From the NCBI RefSeq assembly GCF_001044255.1, contig NZ_JYNX01000034.1, forward strand, positions 139,686 through 203,685: a DNA stretch of 64,000 nucleotides, written 5' to 3'. Positions 18,333 to 28,381 of this stretch are shown in pieces (the first letter of the stretch is position 1; each line of letters opens with the position of its first letter). The translations under genes and the position numbers were made by a program. This DNA is from Mycolicibacterium chubuense. Lineage in GTDB: Bacteria > Actinomycetota > Actinomycetes > Mycobacteriales > Mycobacteriaceae. The notes beneath the pieces are model-generated. The model made no database searches. It had not been told where the DNA came from and was given only the letters and a program-made list of their open reading frames with translations.

Positions 18333-18438
18333 GGTCGTGCACTCCTTCGATCCGCAAGAACCTCGTTGCTCTGTCAACGCCCGGGACGGGCCAAAGGTGC
18401 CCCGCTGCGCGTTCCTCTCGACTCACCTGTACGTACGC

Positions 18439-18451
18439 TAGGTTGATCAGC
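18439..18451 (+). promoter_or_regulatory. Leaderless-type -10 before the first DUF4190 gene
   Basis: TAGGTT at 18439-18444 lies 7 bases before the ATG, the spacing expected if transcription starts at the start codon. No Shine-Dalgarno is present. Confidence 0.4.
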
Positions 18452-19051
18452 ATGACAAGTTCGGACGACGACGCAGGCCGAAACGACCGTTCCGACTCCC
18501 CTGCCGGCGGGTCCGAGCAGTCGTCCGCGGGCTACGAAGCCCCCCCGATCGAGCAGTCCTCCACTCCCCCCGATTACACGCCGCCGCCGGCATACAACCC
18601 GGCGCCGCCGCAGTACTCGTCGCCGACGGACTATCCCCCGCCCCCGTCCGGCTACGCACCGCCGTACCCGGATCAGAACACCGGCCCGTCGCCCTACCCG
18701 GGCGCCGGCTACGGGGGTCCGTCCTACCCGCCGCCCCCGCCCTACGGGACCGCGCCTGGCGGGTACCCGCCGCCGCCGATGGGCGGTTACCCGAACGCCG
18801 ACTACGGCTACGGAGCGCCGCAGGCTCCCCCGGGCACCAACACGATGGCGATCGCATCGCTGGTCGCGTCGATCGTCGGGGTGTGTTGCGGTATCGGCTC
18901 GATCATCGGGATCGTGCTCGGCATCCTGGCGCTCAACCAGATCAAGCAGACCCGTCAGGCCGGTCACGGGCTGGCGGTCGCCGGTATCGCGGTCGGCGCG
19001 GTATCGCTGGTGATCAGCCTGGTGTGGAACATCTACGTCTTCAGTTCATGA
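18452..19051 (+). CDS. DUF4190 membrane protein with Pro/Tyr/Gly-rich N-terminus (Rv1233c-like)
   Basis: 199 residues. The first ~125 residues are disordered and dominated by Pro, Tyr and Gly in PPPxGY-type repeats. The rest is a DUF4190 unit: two hydrophobic helices around VCCGIGSIIGIVLGILAL, a short basic loop (NQIKQTRQAGHG), then a second hydrophobic segment. Such proteins are membrane-anchored with a long polar tail; the function is unknown. The start ATG at 18452 was preferred over longer in-frame options because the upstream codons do not look coding. A paralogue follows directly. Confidence 0.78.
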   Translation: MTSSDDDAGRNDRSDSPAGGSEQSSAGYEAPPIEQSSTPPDYTPPPAYNPAPPQYSSPTDYPPPPSGYAPPYPDQNTGPSPYPGAGYGGPSYPPPPPYGTAPGGYPPPPMGGYPNADYGYGAPQAPPGTNTMAIASLVASIVGVCCGIGSIIGIVLGILALNQIKQTRQAGHGLAVAGIAVGAVSLVISLVWNIYVFSS

Positions 19052-19069
19052 CAGTCTTCAGTTCCTGAC
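19037..19069. repeat. 17-bp tandem duplication spanning a stop codon
   Basis: The 16 bases at 19037-19052 recur at 19054-19069 with one mismatch. The repeat covers the last codons and the stop of the first DUF4190 gene, so the stop context is present twice. It looks like a small tandem duplication. Confidence 0.8.
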
Positions 19070-19087
19070 CTTCCCGAAGTTGCACCG

Positions 19088-19510
19088 ATGACCACGAGCG
19101 GCCCCGAGCAACCCTACGACGACGCCGGGTTGCCGCCGCCGGTGTATCCGGGTGCACCGCCCGGCTACGGCGCCGTGCCGTACCCGGCCTATCCGTCGTA
19201 CTCGGACTATTCGTCGTACCCGGCCTATCCGTCGTATCCGGGGTATCCGGCGCGGCCGCCGGGCACCAACGGCAAGGCGATCGCCGCGCTGGCGACGGCG
19301 CTGGGCGGTCTGATCTGCTGCGGGCTGCCCTCGATCGTGGGATTGGTGCTCGGCGTGATCGCGATGCGCGAGACCCGGCGCACCGGCCAGAAGGGCTTCG
19401 GGCTGGCCGTGGCCGCCGTGGTGATCAGCACGCTGCTGATCATCGTCGGCGTCCTCTATGTCGCGCTCACGACGGTGCTGTACGCCGGCAACTGGCAGTG
19501 GGCGCCCTAG
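19088..19510 (+). CDS. DUF4190 membrane protein, tandem paralogue
   Basis: 140 residues, built like the preceding protein but with a shorter Tyr/Pro/Ser-rich N-terminus (PAYPSYSDYSSYPAYPSYPGYP) and the same DUF4190 core (ICCGLPSIVGLVLGVIAMRETRRTGQKG). It probably arose by duplication of its neighbour. M. tuberculosis appears to have a single gene here (Rv1233c). The function is unknown. Its stop overlaps the convergent citrate-lyase-like gene by 4 bases. Confidence 0.77.
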   Translation: MTTSGPEQPYDDAGLPPPVYPGAPPGYGAVPYPAYPSYSDYSSYPAYPSYPGYPARPPGTNGKAIAALATALGGLICCGLPSIVGLVLGVIAMRETRRTGQKGFGLAVAAVVISTLLIIVGVLYVALTTVLYAGNWQWAP

Positions 19511-20472
19511 CCACTCGGGGGGACGAACCGCTCGCCCAGGCGGCGCATACCGGCCGCTCGGCCCTTGCCGGCGATGACGAGCGCCATCTTGCGGCTGGCC
19601 TCGTCGATCATCTCGTCGCCCAGCATCACCGCACCCCGGGCCCCGCCCGCCCGGGAGGTGTGCCACTCGTAGGCCTCGAGGATCAGCTCGGCGTGGTCGT
19701 AGGCTTCCTGGCGGGGGCTGAAGATCTCGTTGCCCGCCGCGATCTGGTCGGGGTGCAGCACCCACTTGCCGTCGAAACCCAGCGCCGCGGCCCGACCGGC
19801 CACCCGGCGGAAGGCCTCGACGTCGCGCACCTTCAGATACGGCCCGTCGATCGCGTTGATCCCGTTGGCGCGCGCCGCGATCAGGATCCGCATCAGCACA
19901 TGGTGGTAGGCGTCGCCGACGTCGTACCCCTCGGGTTGCTCCCCCACCTCCAGCGTGCGCATGTTCAGGCTGGCCATCAGGTCGGCGGGACCGAGCACCA
20001 GCGCCTGCACGCGCGGGGCGGCGGCGATCGCGTCGACGTTCGTCAGCCCGCGGGCGTCCTCGATCTGGGCTTCGATGCCGATGCGTCCGACCGGCAGACC
20101 GTGCGCGGCCTCCACCTGACCGAGCAGCAGATCCAGCGCATGCACATGTGAGACGTCGGTCACCTTCGGCAGCACGACGATGTCGACCGACGCTCCCGCC
20201 CGGCCGATCACGTCGATCACATCGGTATGGGTCCACGGCGTGGTCCAGTCGTTGACGCGCACACCGCGCAGCTGTCCCGCCCATCCCGGTGCCGCCAGCG
20301 CGGCCGCGACCTGCTCGCGCGCTTGGGCTTTGGCGTCGGCGGCCACCGCGTCCTCGAGGTCGAGGAACACCTCGTCGGCGGGCAGCGTCTTGGCCTTCTC
20401 GATCATCTTCGCGCTGCTGCCCGGCACTGACAGGCACGTTCGACGGGGTCGATACCGGTTTTCCACAACCAC
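19507..20472 (-). CDS. HpcH/HpaI aldolase / citrate lyase beta-like (CoA ester lyase)
   Basis: About 321 residues. The N-terminus RPRRTCLSVPGSS and the segment EVFLDLEDAV (conserved acidic residues), plus IEAQIEDARGL in the middle, place it in the CitE/malyl-CoA lyase family. These Mg2+-dependent enzymes cleave or hydrolyse CoA esters such as malyl-CoA, citramalyl-CoA or citryl-CoA. No citrate-lyase alpha or gamma genes are nearby, so a stand-alone lyase or thioesterase role is more likely. The start is uncertain. GTG at 20472 or 20466 leaves room before the divergent gene, while an ATG at 20493 would overlap that gene's ATG. Confidence 0.8.
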   Translation of the reverse strand: MVVENRYRPRRTCLSVPGSSAKMIEKAKTLPADEVFLDLEDAVAADAKAQAREQVAAALAAPGWAGQLRGVRVNDWTTPWTHTDVIDVIGRAGASVDIVVLPKVTDVSHVHALDLLLGQVEAAHGLPVGRIGIEAQIEDARGLTNVDAIAAAPRVQALVLGPADLMASLNMRTLEVGEQPEGYDVGDAYHHVLMRILIAARANGINAIDGPYLKVRDVEAFRRVAGRAAALGFDGKWVLHPDQIAAGNEIFSPRQEAYDHAELILEAYEWHTSRAGGARGAVMLGDEMIDEASRKMALVIAGKGRAAGMRRLGERFVPPSG

Positions 20473-20491
20473 ACTCTCTACTCTGACAACC

Positions 20492-21787
20492 ATGGCGTCG
20501 GTCAACAGGGTCTATGCGGCCCGGCTCGCGGGAATGGTGGTGCTGGGTCCCGACGGCGAATCGATCGGCCGCGTGCGTGACGTGGTGATCAGTATCAGCC
20601 TGGTCCGGCAACAACCTCGTGTTCTCGGCCTGGTCATCGAATTGCTCACGCGCAAGCGAATTTTCGTGCCGATCCTGCGCGTGACGGCGATCGAGCCGGG
20701 GGCGGTCACACTGTCCACCGGAAGTGTGTCGCTGCGCCGCTTCTCCCAGCGCCCCGGCGAGGTGCTGGTGCTGGGCCAGGTACTCGAAACCCGGGTGCGC
20801 GTCGACGATCCCGACCTGACCGAGCTGGCCGGGATCGACGTCGTGGTGGTGGATCTGGGCATCGAGCAGACCCGCACGCGCGACTGGGTGGTCACCAGGG
20901 TCGCCGTCCGTCCACAGCGGCGGCTGGGCCGGCGCAGCAACGTCCACACCGTGGACTGGCAGCACGTCCAAGGCCTGACGCCCTCGGGGCTGGCGATGCC
21001 CGACCAGGGCGTGGCTCAGCTGCTCGAGCAGTTCGAGGGTCAGCGCCCCATCGAGGTGGCCGACGCGATCCGCGAACTGCCCGCCAAGCGGCGCAACGAA
21101 GTGGTCAACGCGCTCGACGACGAACGACTCGCCGACGTGCTGCAGGAGCTCCCCGAAGACGAACAGGTCGCGCTGCTGCGGCAGCTCAAGACCGAGCGCG
21201 CCGCCGACGTGCTCGAGGCGATGGACCCCGACGACGCCGCCGACCTGCTGGGAACGATGACCCCGGCCGACGCCGAGCAGCTTCTGCGCCGGATGGACCC
21301 GGAGGACTCCGAGGACGTCCGGCGCCTGCTCAGCCACTCACCGAACACCGCCGGCGGTCTGATGACCTCGGAGCCGGTGGTGCTCGCACCCGACACCACG
21401 GTTGCCGAAGCCCTTGCGCGCGTGCGTGATCCGGATCTGACGCCGGCGCTGGCGTCGCTGGTGTTCGTGGTCCGGCCGCCGACGGCGACACCGACGGGAC
21501 GCTATCTGGGCTGCGTGCACCTGCAGCGGCTGCTGCGCGAACCCCCGGCCGCGCTCGTCAGCGGCATGGTCGACAAGGACCTGCCCAGCCTGCGGCCGGA
21601 GGATTCGCTGGGCGCGCTGAGCCGATACTTCGCCGCCTACAACCTGGTGTGCGGCCCGGTCGTCGACGAGGAGAGCCACCTGCTCGGCGCGGTCTCCGTC
21701 GACGACGTCCTCGACCACCTGCTGCCCGACGACTGGCGGGAACGCGAAGCCGAACCCGAGATCGTGACCGCCGAGAGGACGACATGA
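20492..21787 (+). CDS. MgtE N-domain / CBS-domain protein (Rv1232c-like)
   Basis: 431 residues. The N-terminus (VYAARLAGMVVLGPDGESIGRVRDVVI) looks like a PRC-barrel. A second part follows, and then an MgtE intracellular N-domain made of helical repeats (ELPAKRRNEVVNALDDERLADVLQELPEDEQ and similar). CBS domains come next (TSEPVVLAPDTTVAEAL near residue 290). The transmembrane channel of true MgtE is absent, so it probably acts as a cytosolic Mg2+/nucleotide sensor. It is coupled by an ATGA overlap to the DUF1003 membrane gene, a likely partner. Confidence 0.85.
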   Translation: MASVNRVYAARLAGMVVLGPDGESIGRVRDVVISISLVRQQPRVLGLVIELLTRKRIFVPILRVTAIEPGAVTLSTGSVSLRRFSQRPGEVLVLGQVLETRVRVDDPDLTELAGIDVVVVDLGIEQTRTRDWVVTRVAVRPQRRLGRRSNVHTVDWQHVQGLTPSGLAMPDQGVAQLLEQFEGQRPIEVADAIRELPAKRRNEVVNALDDERLADVLQELPEDEQVALLRQLKTERAADVLEAMDPDDAADLLGTMTPADAEQLLRRMDPEDSEDVRRLLSHSPNTAGGLMTSEPVVLAPDTTVAEALARVRDPDLTPALASLVFVVRPPTATPTGRYLGCVHLQRLLREPPAALVSGMVDKDLPSLRPEDSLGALSRYFAAYNLVCGPVVDEESHLLGAVSVDDVLDHLLPDDWREREAEPEIVTAERTT

Positions 21788-22326
21788 GCGACCTGTCAGC
21801 TCGGCAGCGCCTCGACACGCCCAAGAGCTCCCGCTCGTTCGCGCCGCGGCTGGACGTCGAGGCGGTCGGCCGGGTCAGCGAGCGGATCGCGCGCTTCCTC
21901 GGCACCGGGCGCTACCTGGCCATCCAGACGATCTTCGTCATCGTCTGGGTGTTCCTGAACATCGGCGCCTTCGCCTGGCAGTGGGACCCCTATCCGTTCA
22001 TCCTGCTGAACCTGGCGTTCTCCACCCAGGCGGCCTACGCCGCACCGCTGATCCTGTTGGCGCAGAACCGGCAGGAGAACCGGGACCGGGTGTCGCTCGA
22101 AGAGGACCGCCGGCGCGCCGAGCAGACCAAGGCCGACACCGAGTACCTGGCCCGCGAACTCGCGGCGCTGCGGCTCGCGGTCGGCGAGGTGGCCACCCGT
22201 GACTACCTGCGCCGCGAGCTCGAGGAGATCCGCGAGATGATCTTTGAGCTCCGTCCCGACGATGCCGCGGGCGACGGCGAATCGAGCAAACCCGACGCTG
22301 AGCGGCGGTCCCGGAAATCCGGATGA
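21784..22326 (+). CDS. DUF1003 membrane protein (Rv1231c-like)
   Basis: A 180-residue DUF1003 protein. Two transmembrane segments (IFVIVWVFLNIGAFAWQW and FILLNLAFSTQAAYAAPLILLAQ) come first. A long charged helix follows (NRQENRDRVSLEEDRRRAEQTKADTEYLARELAALR), probably a coiled coil. The start overlaps the MgtE-N gene's stop by 4 bases, so the two are made together. The pairing is conserved with Rv1232c-Rv1231c and suggests a membrane partner for the Mg2+-sensing protein. No biochemical function is established. Confidence 0.88.
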   Translation: MSDLSARQRLDTPKSSRSFAPRLDVEAVGRVSERIARFLGTGRYLAIQTIFVIVWVFLNIGAFAWQWDPYPFILLNLAFSTQAAYAAPLILLAQNRQENRDRVSLEEDRRRAEQTKADTEYLARELAALRLAVGEVATRDYLRRELEEIREMIFELRPDDAAGDGESSKPDAERRSRKSG

Positions 22327-22414
22327 GACAGCTGTGGCCAATGCTGTTACACGGTCGTAGCCGAATAGGTATGGTGACGGGGTTCACAGGCGATCTCACA
22401 GCTAGGACGGTTGA

Positions 22415-23731
22415 GTGCACATAGGGGGAGGAGCGGCCCTCGGAGCAGCGAGGAGTCGTGCCGGACGCATCGTCCGGATGCCGGCTTTCGGCGTTGCCGC
22501 AGTGTTGACCCCCCTGGTGCTCGCCGGCGCCGTCGGCGCCTCCGCGCCGTCGACCAACGCCCCGACCCGCGATGCGGCGGTGATGCCGCTGGCGGCCGTT
22601 GCGCCATCGCCCGGCGAATCCGGCGTGTCGGTGGTGGCGGTGGCCAAGACCCCGACCCCGATGCGCATCGCCGCGGCCACGGTGTCTGCTCCCCCACCCG
22701 CGGTCGTCGTGAATTCGCCTGGCACGCTGCGTATCCCGTCGATGGCACTGGCGGCCTACCGGAACGCCGAAACAAAGATGGCCTCGGCCGCGCCCGGCTG
22801 CGGCGTGAGCTGGAATCTGCTGGCCGGCATCGGCCGCATCGAGTCGATGCACGCCAACGGCGGCGCCACCGATGCGCGGGGCACCGCGGTGCGGCCGATC
22901 TACGGCCCCAGCCTCGACGGCACCCTGCCCGGTAACGAGGTCATCGTGCAGAGCCGCAACGCCGATCGCGTCGTGTACGCCAGGGCGCTGGGACCCATGC
23001 AGTTCCTGCCCGGCACCTGGTCGCGGTACGCCGCCGACGGGGACGGCGACGGCAAAGCCGACGTGCAGAACGTCTTCGACGCGTCGCTGGCCGCCGCCCG
23101 ATACCTGTGCAGCGGCGGCCTGAACCTGCGCAGCCAGACCGATGTCCTGAGCGCGATTCTGCGCTACAACAACTCGATGGCCTACGCCCGCAACGTGCTG
23201 GCCTGGGCCGCGTCGTACGCCACCGGCGTGGTGCCCGTCGACCTGCCGCCGATCACCGGTGAGGTGCCCGCCCTCGGGGACAGCCACCTCGACCGACCCG
23301 AAGGGCTCGGGCCCGGCCTGCCGCTCAACGCCGCCGGCCTGCCCGCCAACGATCCGCTGGCCCTGCTCCAACTCGGGCAGCGCACCGACGTCGCCAGCCT
23401 GATCAGCACCAACGTGCCCGGCTTCGCGCCCGGGCAGTCACTCGGCCCGCTGCCCGGTCCCGCGCCGGCCCCGCAGGCCGCGCCGCAACCCGTGGCGCCC
23501 CCGCCGCCGGCCTGGGTGCCGCCGTGGGTGACGCCCCCGCCGGCCCAGCAGCAGCCCGAGTGCGCGGTGTTCTGCATCACCAACACCCCTGCTCCCGCCG
23601 CGGCGCCCGTTCTCCCGGCTCCCGCCGCCCCACCGGTCGCGCCGTGGGCGCCGCCCATGCCGGCCGACCCGGTGGCCCCCGGCCCCGTACTGCCTCCCGC
23701 GCTGGGTCCGGCGCCCGGCCCGGCCGCCTGA
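22415..23731 (+). CDS. Secreted lytic transglycosylase-like protein (Rv1230c-like)
   Basis: 438 residues starting with GTG. A signal or membrane-anchor segment lies near residues 20-42 (MPAFGVAAVLTPLVLAGAVGA). The central domain (~105-265) is an SLT/MltB-like lysozyme fold: CGVSWNLLAGIGRIESMHANGG carries the likely catalytic Glu, and GPMQFLPGTWSRYAADGDGDGKAD and ILRYNNSMAYARNVL are typical of the family. The C-terminal ~150 residues are Pro/Ala-rich and low complexity. It should cleave peptidoglycan outside the cytoplasmic membrane. It is transcribed after the DUF1003 gene with an 88-base gap. Confidence 0.85.
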   Translation: MHIGGGAALGAARSRAGRIVRMPAFGVAAVLTPLVLAGAVGASAPSTNAPTRDAAVMPLAAVAPSPGESGVSVVAVAKTPTPMRIAAATVSAPPPAVVVNSPGTLRIPSMALAAYRNAETKMASAAPGCGVSWNLLAGIGRIESMHANGGATDARGTAVRPIYGPSLDGTLPGNEVIVQSRNADRVVYARALGPMQFLPGTWSRYAADGDGDGKADVQNVFDASLAAARYLCSGGLNLRSQTDVLSAILRYNNSMAYARNVLAWAASYATGVVPVDLPPITGEVPALGDSHLDRPEGLGPGLPLNAAGLPANDPLALLQLGQRTDVASLISTNVPGFAPGQSLGPLPGPAPAPQAAPQPVAPPPPAWVPPWVTPPPAQQQPECAVFCITNTPAPAAAPVLPAPAAPPVAPWAPPMPADPVAPGPVLPPALGPAPGPAA

Positions 23732-23768
23732 GCTCTCGGCCGCCGCCGGAGGACCGTCGACTGCGGCC

Positions 23769-23782
23769 TACACTCGCGGGTG
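23769..23782 (+). promoter_or_regulatory. Leaderless-type -10 before mrp
   Basis: TACACT at 23769-23774 is 8 bases upstream of the mrp ATG. The block TAC-x-CTCGCGGG is almost identical to the one before the O-methyltransferase gene at 28382. Confidence 0.4.
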
Positions 23783-24925
23783 ATGCCTGCGAATACTGCT
23801 GACCTGACCGCGGCTGTGCGCGCGTCGCTGACCAAGGTGATCGACCCCGAACTGCGGCGCCCCATCACCGAGGTCGGCATGGTCAAGAACGTCACCGTCG
23901 ACGACGACGGATCCGTGCACGTCGAGATCTACCTGACCACCTCGGCGTGCCCGAAGAAGACCGAGATCTCCGAGCGCGTCACCCGGGCCGCCAGCGACGT
24001 GCCCGGCACCGGCGCGGTGCGGGTCACGCTCGACGTGATGAACGACGAACAGCGCGCCGAACTTCGCACGCTGCTACGCGGCGACTCGCGCGAACCGGTG
24101 ATCCCGTTCGCCCAGCCCGGCTCGCTGACCCGCGTGTACGCGGTGGCCTCCGGCAAGGGCGGGGTCGGCAAGTCCAGCGTCACGGTGAACCTGGCCGCCG
24201 CGATGGCCGCCCGCGGCCTCTCGGTGGGCCTGCTCGACGCCGACATCTACGGCCACTCGGTGCCCCGCATGATGGGCACCACCGACCGGCCCACCCAGGT
24301 CGATTCGATGATCCTGCCGCCGGTCGCCCACGACGTGCGGGTGATCTCGATCGCGATGTTCACCCAGGGCAACACCCCGGTGGTGTGGCGCGGCCCGATG
24401 CTGCACCGCGCGCTGCAACAGTTCCTCGCCGACGTGTACTGGGGCGACCTCGACGTGCTGTTGCTGGACCTGCCGCCGGGCACCGGCGACATCGCGATCT
24501 CGGTGGCGCAGCTGATCCCCGGCGCGGAGATCCTGGTGGTCACCACTCCCCAGCTCGCGGCGGCCGAGGTCGCCGAGCGGGCGGGTGCAATCGCGCTGCA
24601 GACCCGTCAGCGCATCGCCGGCGTCGTCGAGAACATGTCCGGGCTGCTGATGCCGGACGGGTCGGTGATGCAGCTGTTCGGCGAGGGCGGTGGCCGCCAG
24701 GTCGCCGAGAGCCTGTCGCGCTCCGTCGGCGCCGACGTTCCTCTGCTGGGCCAGGTGCCGCTGGATCCGGCGCTGGTGGCCGCCGGGGACACCGGGGTGC
24801 CGCTGGTGCTCAGCGCCCCCGACTCGCCGGCAGGTGTCGAACTGCGCAAGGTCGCGGACTCGCTGTCCAGCCGCAAACGCGGGCTGGCCGGCATGTCGCT
24901 GGGCCTGGACCCCGCCGGCCGCTAG
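23783..24925 (+). CDS. mrp: Mrp/NBP35 family iron-sulfur cluster carrier ATPase
   Basis: 380 residues. The N-terminal MIP18/DUF59 domain (residues ~5-90) is followed by a ParA/MinD-type P-loop ATPase with the deviant Walker A GKGGVGKSS near residue 120. LLLDLPPGTGDIAIS supplies the Walker B region. It is expected to bind an Fe-S cluster and deliver it to apoproteins in the cytosol. The usual C-terminal CxxC of Mrp proteins is not seen; the region reads VVENMSGLLMPDG. Thus the cluster-binding mode may differ, as in other actinobacterial Mrp. An in-frame GTG precedes the chosen ATG by one codon. Confidence 0.92.
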   Translation: MPANTADLTAAVRASLTKVIDPELRRPITEVGMVKNVTVDDDGSVHVEIYLTTSACPKKTEISERVTRAASDVPGTGAVRVTLDVMNDEQRAELRTLLRGDSREPVIPFAQPGSLTRVYAVASGKGGVGKSSVTVNLAAAMAARGLSVGLLDADIYGHSVPRMMGTTDRPTQVDSMILPPVAHDVRVISIAMFTQGNTPVVWRGPMLHRALQQFLADVYWGDLDVLLLDLPPGTGDIAISVAQLIPGAEILVVTTPQLAAAEVAERAGAIALQTRQRIAGVVENMSGLLMPDGSVMQLFGEGGGRQVAESLSRSVGADVPLLGQVPLDPALVAAGDTGVPLVLSAPDSPAGVELRKVADSLSSRKRGLAGMSLGLDPAGR

Positions 24926-24927
24926 CG

Positions 24928-25329
24928 CTAGGTGGCGTCCGGGTCGAATCGCGTCGGCCCCGAGTTGTCGACCGGACCGGGCCCCGACTGCGGTTTCTCC
25001 GGTGGCGTCTGCGGCTTCTCCGGCGTGCTCGGCGTGTCGAAGCGGCCGGTGAATATCGAGTCGTCCCCGTCGAGCAGATGCTTGGTCAGCGCCGCGCGCG
25101 GCGTCATGCCCCGCAGCTTCTGCAGCTCCGACAGTGGTTCGCGTAGATCGTCGAATTCCGGGCCCAGATCCTGGCGCAGCTGGCTGGTGGCACCGGAGAT
25201 GTAGTCGCGCGCCTGGCGCACCGCACCGGAGGTCCAGCGGATCGCGCCGGGCAGCCGCTCAGGTCCGAGGATCACCAGCCCGGCGATCACCAGGACCAGC
25301 ATCTCGCCCCAGCCGACGTTGGCGAACAT
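24928..25329 (-). CDS. tatB: Sec-independent translocase subunit TatB
   Basis: 133 residues. The N-terminus [28 protein letters not shown] is one transmembrane helix with the Tat hinge (GPERLP). An amphipathic helix follows ([17 protein letters not shown]) and a Pro-rich acidic tail ends the protein. TatB receives twin-arginine substrates and hands them to TatC/TatA. It is the last gene of the sigE-rseA-htrA-tatB run and starts 3 bases after the htrA stop, so it is probably co-transcribed. Confidence 0.95.
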   Translation of the reverse strand: MFANVGWGEMLVLVIAGLVILGPERLPGAIRWTSGAVRQARDYISGATSQLRQDLGPEFDDLREPLSELQKLRGMTPRAALTKHLLDGDDSIFTGRFDTPSTPEKPQTPPEKPQSGPGPVDNSGPTRFDPDAT

Positions 25330-25332
25330 GGC

Positions 25333-26928
<1,596 letters not shown>

Positions 26929-27327
26929 CTACCGACGCTTGCGACGGGCGCGCGGCGCGCCGTCGGCCCACTGCGCCGAGTCGGCCGGTTCCGGGTGCTC
27001 GATCGGTGCGTGCTGCGGGATCTGGGACAACAGCCCCAGAAGTGAACTCGGCATCGCCACCGGACAGGCGTCACGCAGCACCTCGCGCGCTTGACGCTGG
27101 GCGTCGACCTCGGTGGCGCACTGCGGACACATCGACATGTGGTGCGCGGCGCGCAGGTGCGCGCTCATCCGCAACTCACCGTCGACGAACGCGGCGACGG
27201 CCTCGGTGGACAGATGCTCGGTGGAACCGAACTGCCGCGGCCCGACAGGGGCGTCACTCTGCGAGGCGAACTGGGTGGGGAGCCAGGAGAAAGCGCGACG
27301 GAACGCGTGTCCGGGATCGAACACCAC
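26929..27327 (-). CDS. rseA: Anti-sigma-E factor RseA (zinc-associated)
   Basis: 132 residues. It has the ZAS signature His-x3-Cys-x2-Cys (HHMSMCPQC, near residue 63) that binds SigE and, in M. tuberculosis, responds to redox state and to PknB-triggered ClpC1P2 proteolysis. There is no membrane segment, so it is a soluble anti-sigma factor. The GTG start at 27327 has GAGAGGAG upstream. It lies between sigE (79 bases upstream) and htrA. The C-terminus is very basic (RARRKRR). Confidence 0.93.
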   Translation of the reverse strand: MVFDPGHAFRRAFSWLPTQFASQSDAPVGPRQFGSTEHLSTEAVAAFVDGELRMSAHLRAAHHMSMCPQCATEVDAQRQAREVLRDACPVAMPSSLLGLLSQIPQHAPIEHPEPADSAQWADGAPRARRKRR

Positions 27328-27406
27328 CTGACTCCTCTCCGGTCATGTCGTATCGACGGGTCTTCCTCGAATGTAGCGCGGCATGCTGTGAACCCGCCGA
27401 CGAACG

Positions 27407-28201
27407 TCAGGCCGATCTGGCCGCGTCGCGCACGTCGGTGTCGGAGTGCCGGGCCAGGTAGTCGCGCAGCGCTTGGCGGCCACGGTGGATGCGGCTGCGC
27501 ACGGTGCCCAGCTTGACGCCCAGCGTCGCGCCGATCTCCTCGTAGGAGAGCCCCTCGATGTCGCACAGCACCACGGCGGCGCGGAACTCCGGGGGAAGGG
27601 AGTCGAGCGCGGCCTGCAGGTCGGGGCCCAGCCGGGAGTCGTGGTAGATCTGCTCCGGATTGGGCTCGTCGGCGGGCACCCGCTCGTAGTCCTCGGGCAG
27701 CGCTTCCATCCGGATGCGGCCGCGGCGGCGGACCATGTCGAGGAACAGGTTGGTGGTGATGCGGTGCAGCCAGCCCTCGAACGTGCCGGGCTGGTAGTTC
27801 TGCACGGAGCGGAACACCCGGATGAAGGTCTCCTGCGTCAGGTCCTCGGCGTCGTGCTGATTACCCGAGAGGCGGTAGGCCAGCCGGTACACCCGGTCGG
27901 CGTGCTGACGCACCAACTCGTCCCAGCTGGGCATCGCGGCCTGATCACCGGTGGCGTCGAAGACCGCGGTGCCGGTGAGCTCGTCGGTCGTCTCCACCCA
28001 TTCGGCATCGGTGAACTGCTCGAGGTGTGCCATCGAAACAGGAGCGGCGGTAGGGCCGGTCACAGTGGTGGTCGTCGGATCCTCCATGTCGTGCGAGTCG
28101 CGGTCGTCGAGAGACCGCTCGATGGAGTCAACACGGCGCAGTGACGCTTTCTTCCCGCCGTCGGGCAGTCCGATCTGGTCGCGGTGCGCGCCGTCTGTCA
28201 T
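27407..28201 (-). CDS. sigE: ECF RNA polymerase sigma factor SigE
   Basis: About 264 residues. Sigma-2 ([33 protein letters not shown]) and sigma-4 ([41 protein letters not shown]) are nearly identical to M. tuberculosis SigE. SigE drives the surface-stress regulon (detergent, heat, phosphate starvation). The N-terminal ~65 residues are variable. I chose ATG 28201, preceded by GGGAGAA, which gives an extension as long as that in M. tuberculosis; internal ATGs at MEDPTT and MAHLEQ are possible shorter starts, and shorter SigE isoforms are known. It is divergent from the O-methyltransferase gene. Confidence 0.96.
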   Translation of the reverse strand: MTDGAHRDQIGLPDGGKKASLRRVDSIERSLDDRDSHDMEDPTTTTVTGPTAAPVSMAHLEQFTDAEWVETTDELTGTAVFDATGDQAAMPSWDELVRQHADRVYRLAYRLSGNQHDAEDLTQETFIRVFRSVQNYQPGTFEGWLHRITTNLFLDMVRRRGRIRMEALPEDYERVPADEPNPEQIYHDSRLGPDLQAALDSLPPEFRAAVVLCDIEGLSYEEIGATLGVKLGTVRSRIHRGRQALRDYLARHSDTDVRDAARSA

Positions 28202-28368
28202 GCGATCACGTTCTCCCGTGCTGGTGTGCCAGGCATATGAGCAAACTGAACATTTCCTGAGAATGAGTGCTACCCAATTTCGACCTGCGGAAACGGTGCG
28301 GGTCGGGGCCGCGGCGGGCGAATTCCGGGGACGGGCGTGTCGACGTCCCGGCGTCGCCGCCGACGCTC

Positions 28369-28381
28369 TACGCTCGCGGGC
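28369..28381 (+). promoter_or_regulatory. Leaderless-type -10 before the O-methyltransferase gene
   Basis: TACGCT at 28369-28374 is 7 bases before the ATG at 28382 and there is no Shine-Dalgarno. The 180-base spacer to sigE must also carry the sigE promoters; I could not assign those. Confidence 0.4.

Noticed and set aside
28202-28381. MprA or ECF sigma promoter sites upstream of sigE
   Set aside because: I see TTCTCAGG- and GGAAAT-like strings but no pair with the right spacing, so I do not assign them.
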